DNA from: DATJHM01 sp035493895
GTDB taxonomy: Bacteria; Chloroflexota; Ktedonobacteria; Ktedonobacterales; Ktedonobacteraceae
Assembly (NCBI GenBank): GCA_035493895.1
Contig: DATJHM010000152.1
Span: forward strand, 1-7,379
Length of the DNA: 7,379 nt
Direction: 5' to 3'
The position numbers and the translations under genes were made by a program. The notes under the pieces were generated by a model. That model did no database searches. It was not told the DNA's origin and saw only the letters and a program-made list of their open reading frames with translations. Each line of letters starts with the position of its first letter. Position 1 is the first letter of the stretch. Of the stretch, positions 6,085-7,379 are shown one piece after another.

Positions 6085-6663
6085 TCAGTGCGTATGGGTG
6101 AGTGCGGCGCGAATATGCTGGAGGAGATCAGCATACGCAAAGCTGTGAGGTGTGCTGGTATCGATTTCAAGAAGCTGACCACCAATGGCAAGAGGGGTGA
6201 TCTGTCCTTGCAAGAGCCGCTCTTTGTGTTGCTCGATCCATGCCAGATCCTGACCATGATGACCGCTGTGCCGTTCCTCACTCTCCATACGTGCAAGGAA
6301 ACGCTCCAGAAGCACCTTCCCGTCTGCCTTGCATAAAATCTGCAATGGCTCAAAATCGTGCAGATGTTGCAGATGCAGAAACTCCGCTCCTCGTAATTCG
6401 GGATTCCCAAAGAATCCCTCGACGATCAACGGCTGCCCTGCCGCTAAGATGGAACCTGCGACAGCGTAGAGAAGGGCAAACGATGCACGCCCTAGCAAAG
6501 GCGGATGCTCCTTGTTCTCGTACGCAAGCGCATCGTAGAGGGTTTCATATATGCCATCTCTGGAGAAGGTCGGCAGTCGGAGATCTGTCGCGATGCGCCT
6601 TGTCAGCGTCGTCTTTCCCGCGCCCGGCAGACCGTTTACAATAACCAATACTGGTTTTGCCAT
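6085..6663 (-). CDS. Small P-loop kinase-like ATP-binding protein (AAA_33 type)
   Basis: This 192-residue protein starts at ATG 6661-6663, with AAGGAG (6674-6679) 10 bases upstream. The Walker A motif GLPGAGKTT is at residues 11-19. SRDGIYETL (34-42) fits the region after the P-loop seen in small kinases of the AAA_33 group, the broad fold that includes chloramphenicol phosphotransferase-like and polynucleotide-kinase-like proteins. PLIVEGFF (78-85) is the likely Walker B-type strand. The basic/acidic segment ERFLARMESEERHSGH (120-135) may act as a lid. These enzymes transfer phosphate from ATP to a small molecule, nucleic acid end or sugar; the substrate here cannot be told. It has its own promoter and is cytoplasmic. 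A link with the downstream blaI-protease pair is possible from the shared strand but not shown. Confidence 0.8.
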   Translation of the reverse strand: MAKPVLVIVNGLPGAGKTTLTRRIATDLRLPTFSRDGIYETLYDALAYENKEHPPLLGRASFALLYAVAGSILAAGQPLIVEGFFGNPELRGAEFLHLQHLHDFEPLQILCKADGKVLLERFLARMESEERHSGHHGQDLAWIEQHKERLLQGQITPLAIGGQLLEIDTSTPHSFAYADLLQHIRAALTHTH

Positions 6664-6694
6664 CTACTGTGCTCTCCTTCGTAGGAATAATACA

Positions 6695-6724
6695 ACTATA
6701 TGCCATTGACCGTTCCTCAGTCAA
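6695..6724 (-). promoter_or_regulatory. Promoter of the P-loop kinase gene
   Basis: On the minus strand TTGACT (6719-6724, five of six matches) and TATAGT (6695-6700, five of six) are separated by 18 bases. Transcription would start near 6688, about 25 bases before the ATG, just enough for the AAGGAG site at 6674-6679. A small dyad, TTGAC (6706-6710) and GTCAA (6720-6724), overlaps the -35 box and spacer and could be an operator. Confidence 0.55.
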
Positions 6725-6730
6725 GCTTCA

Positions 6731-7015
6731 TTGAAATTGGCATTTAAAAATTGTCATGAAGAATCGTCATTATTAGATAGAACGTTATTAGGTAGAAAAG
6801 AAGAAAGAAAAAGTAATGCAGGTCGCTTATTGACAAAAGTATATCAAGATGGTATTAACTTTTTAATCGTACAGAGAGGCAGAGAAAGTGAGCGAGAATG
6901 TATGCGCATTCTCATTGATCTCGATAGAATATTTGCATCCTGGAACGAGCCGTATTCTGAGATATACTGGCAGGTAATATTGATAATGTTCTTTTTAGGA
7001 ATAATCTTCATGTAG
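6731..7015 (+). CDS. AT-rich ORF of unknown function with C-terminal membrane segment
   Basis: This frame has 94 codons and is about 33% GC by count (95 of 285), far below its neighbours. It uses TTA for Leu and AGA for Arg heavily, which suggests recent acquisition from a low-GC source or loosely constrained DNA. The start is unclear: the frame is open only from 6710, the best early start is TTG at 6731 (another TTG at 6737) with no ribosome-binding site, and the first ATG is at 6902. It could be a 5'-truncated remnant. The product is charged and helix-prone through about residue 78, with an Arg/Glu-rich stretch (QRGRESEREC). It ends in a hydrophobic segment WQVILIMFFLGIIFM at the extreme C-terminus, as in a tail-anchored protein. 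No family is recognised. Confidence 0.35.
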   Translation: MKLAFKNCHEESSLLDRTLLGRKEERKSNAGRLLTKVYQDGINFLIVQRGRESERECMRILIDLDRIFASWNEPYSEIYWQVILIMFFLGIIFM

Positions 7016-7060
7016 ATGAAAAGAGCACATGCAGGATACTGACCCTGCGTTACCTGCCAC

Positions 7061-7102
7061 TCATCCGTAAAGAAGGTGCAGGCCTCTATTGTAAGCGGAT
7101 GA
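7061..7102. repeat. Inverted repeat upstream of the last gene
   Basis: TCATCCG (7061-7067) and CGGATGA (7096-7102) are perfect reverse complements with a 28-base spacer, ending 13 bases before the ATG at 7116. Nearby CCTGC/GCAGG words (7031-7082) could add smaller stems. The right arm adjoins the AAGGA ribosome-binding site, so the fold could affect initiation, or it could be an operator. No clear promoter is visible for the gene. Confidence 0.3.
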
Positions 7103-7115
7103 AAAGGAATGAGGG

Positions 7116-7379
7116 ATGTATGCTACACGTAAATCCGCATGGCGGCGGCAGTTACTTCTTCCCCTGAGCCAGGTGAGCATCCGTGTTGGTTGCTGTTCAC
7201 TCTATGGTCCGCTGATTCTCTTCTTGCTTTTAATTCCTCCCCTGGTTCTGGTCTGGCCGGGATTGGTTCCCTTGAAGCTTTTCCAACTCTGGGGCTGGTG
7301 GGGAAATCTTCTTGATATTGCCAGACTTTTCTGGCCGATCCCGGCGATTGGTCTGCTTCTTACACTCATCAATATACCA
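7116..7379 (+). CDS. N-terminal part of an unidentified membrane protein, 3'-partial
   Basis: The frame runs from ATG 7116-7118 without a stop to the window end, 88 codons. AAGGA lies 7 bases before the ATG, a good ribosome-binding site. The first 28 or so residues are basic (RKSAWRRQ). A long hydrophobic helix follows (about 30-52, LYGPLILFLLLIPPLVLVW), then a Trp-rich linker (FQLWGWWGN) and the start of a second membrane segment (FWPIPAIGLLLTLINI). The basic N-terminus predicts that end stays in the cytoplasm. GC content returns to the level of the main genes, unlike the ORF just upstream. The family cannot be identified from this part. Confidence 0.6.
   Translation, partial: MYATRKSAWRRQLLLPLSQVSIRVGCCSLYGPLILFLLLIPPLVLVWPGLVPLKLFQLWGWWGNLLDIARLFWPIPAIGLLLTLINIP

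Noticed and set aside
5891..6410. Frames antisense to or out of frame with the kinase and blaI leader (for example 6018-6410 minus and 6028-6336 plus)
   Set aside because: They overlap the kinase gene, which has a clear Walker A motif, start, ribosome-binding site and promoter; these are shadows.

Overview
The window looks like a chromosomal segment from a bacterium of moderate GC; the long genes sit around the mid-to-upper 50s percent GC by eye. Large-subunit molybdenum hydroxylases, FemAB-like acyltransferases, BlaI/M56 pairs, long palindromic intergenic repeats and TTG starts with good Shine-Dalgarno (SD) sequences would suit a Ktedonobacterales-type Chloroflexota. That assignment is inference only: there is no rRNA or marker gene here.

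Layout. (1) Positions 2-2134, + strand: the molybdopterin-binding large subunit of a xanthine-dehydrogenase-family enzyme, with its N-terminus outside the window. (2) Positions 2145-2439: a repeat element starting 10 bases after that stop codon. It is a roughly 70-bp imperfect inverted repeat around about 100 bp of unique sequence, preceded by an extra partial copy of the left arm. (3) Positions 2440-2957: a mostly non-coding leader with a good promoter (2579-2608) and a possible 78-codon gene, ahead of (4) a FemAB/GNAT-like acyltransferase (2958-4127, + strand, TTG start). (5) Convergent to it on the minus strand, reading from high to low coordinates: a small P-loop kinase (6085-6663) with its own promoter, a BlaI/MecI-family repressor (5458-5901), a 23-codon microORF (5168-5239), and a sensor-less BlaR1-like M56 metalloprotease (4206-5168). 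The last gene ends in an intrinsic terminator that contains its stop codon. (6) Positions 6731-7015: an AT-rich (about 33% GC) ORF of unknown function with a predicted C-terminal membrane segment. (7) Positions 7116-7379: the N-terminal part of a membrane protein that runs off the window.

The most unusual point is between blaI and blaR1. The microORF encodes a copy of the N-terminal tail of the neighbouring BlaI protein (10 of 20 residues identical, ungapped) without the winged-helix domain. It has its own near-consensus promoter and its stop overlaps the protease start as TAATG. It is either a translationally coupled leader peptide or microprotein that mimics the repressor tail, or the relic of a duplicated blaI whose body was deleted. 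The BlaI-protease pair presumably forms a proteolysis-controlled switch, but without a penicillin-binding sensor domain the signal is unknown. The nearby FemAB-like enzyme, which may act on the cell wall or on polysaccharide, is a speculative target.
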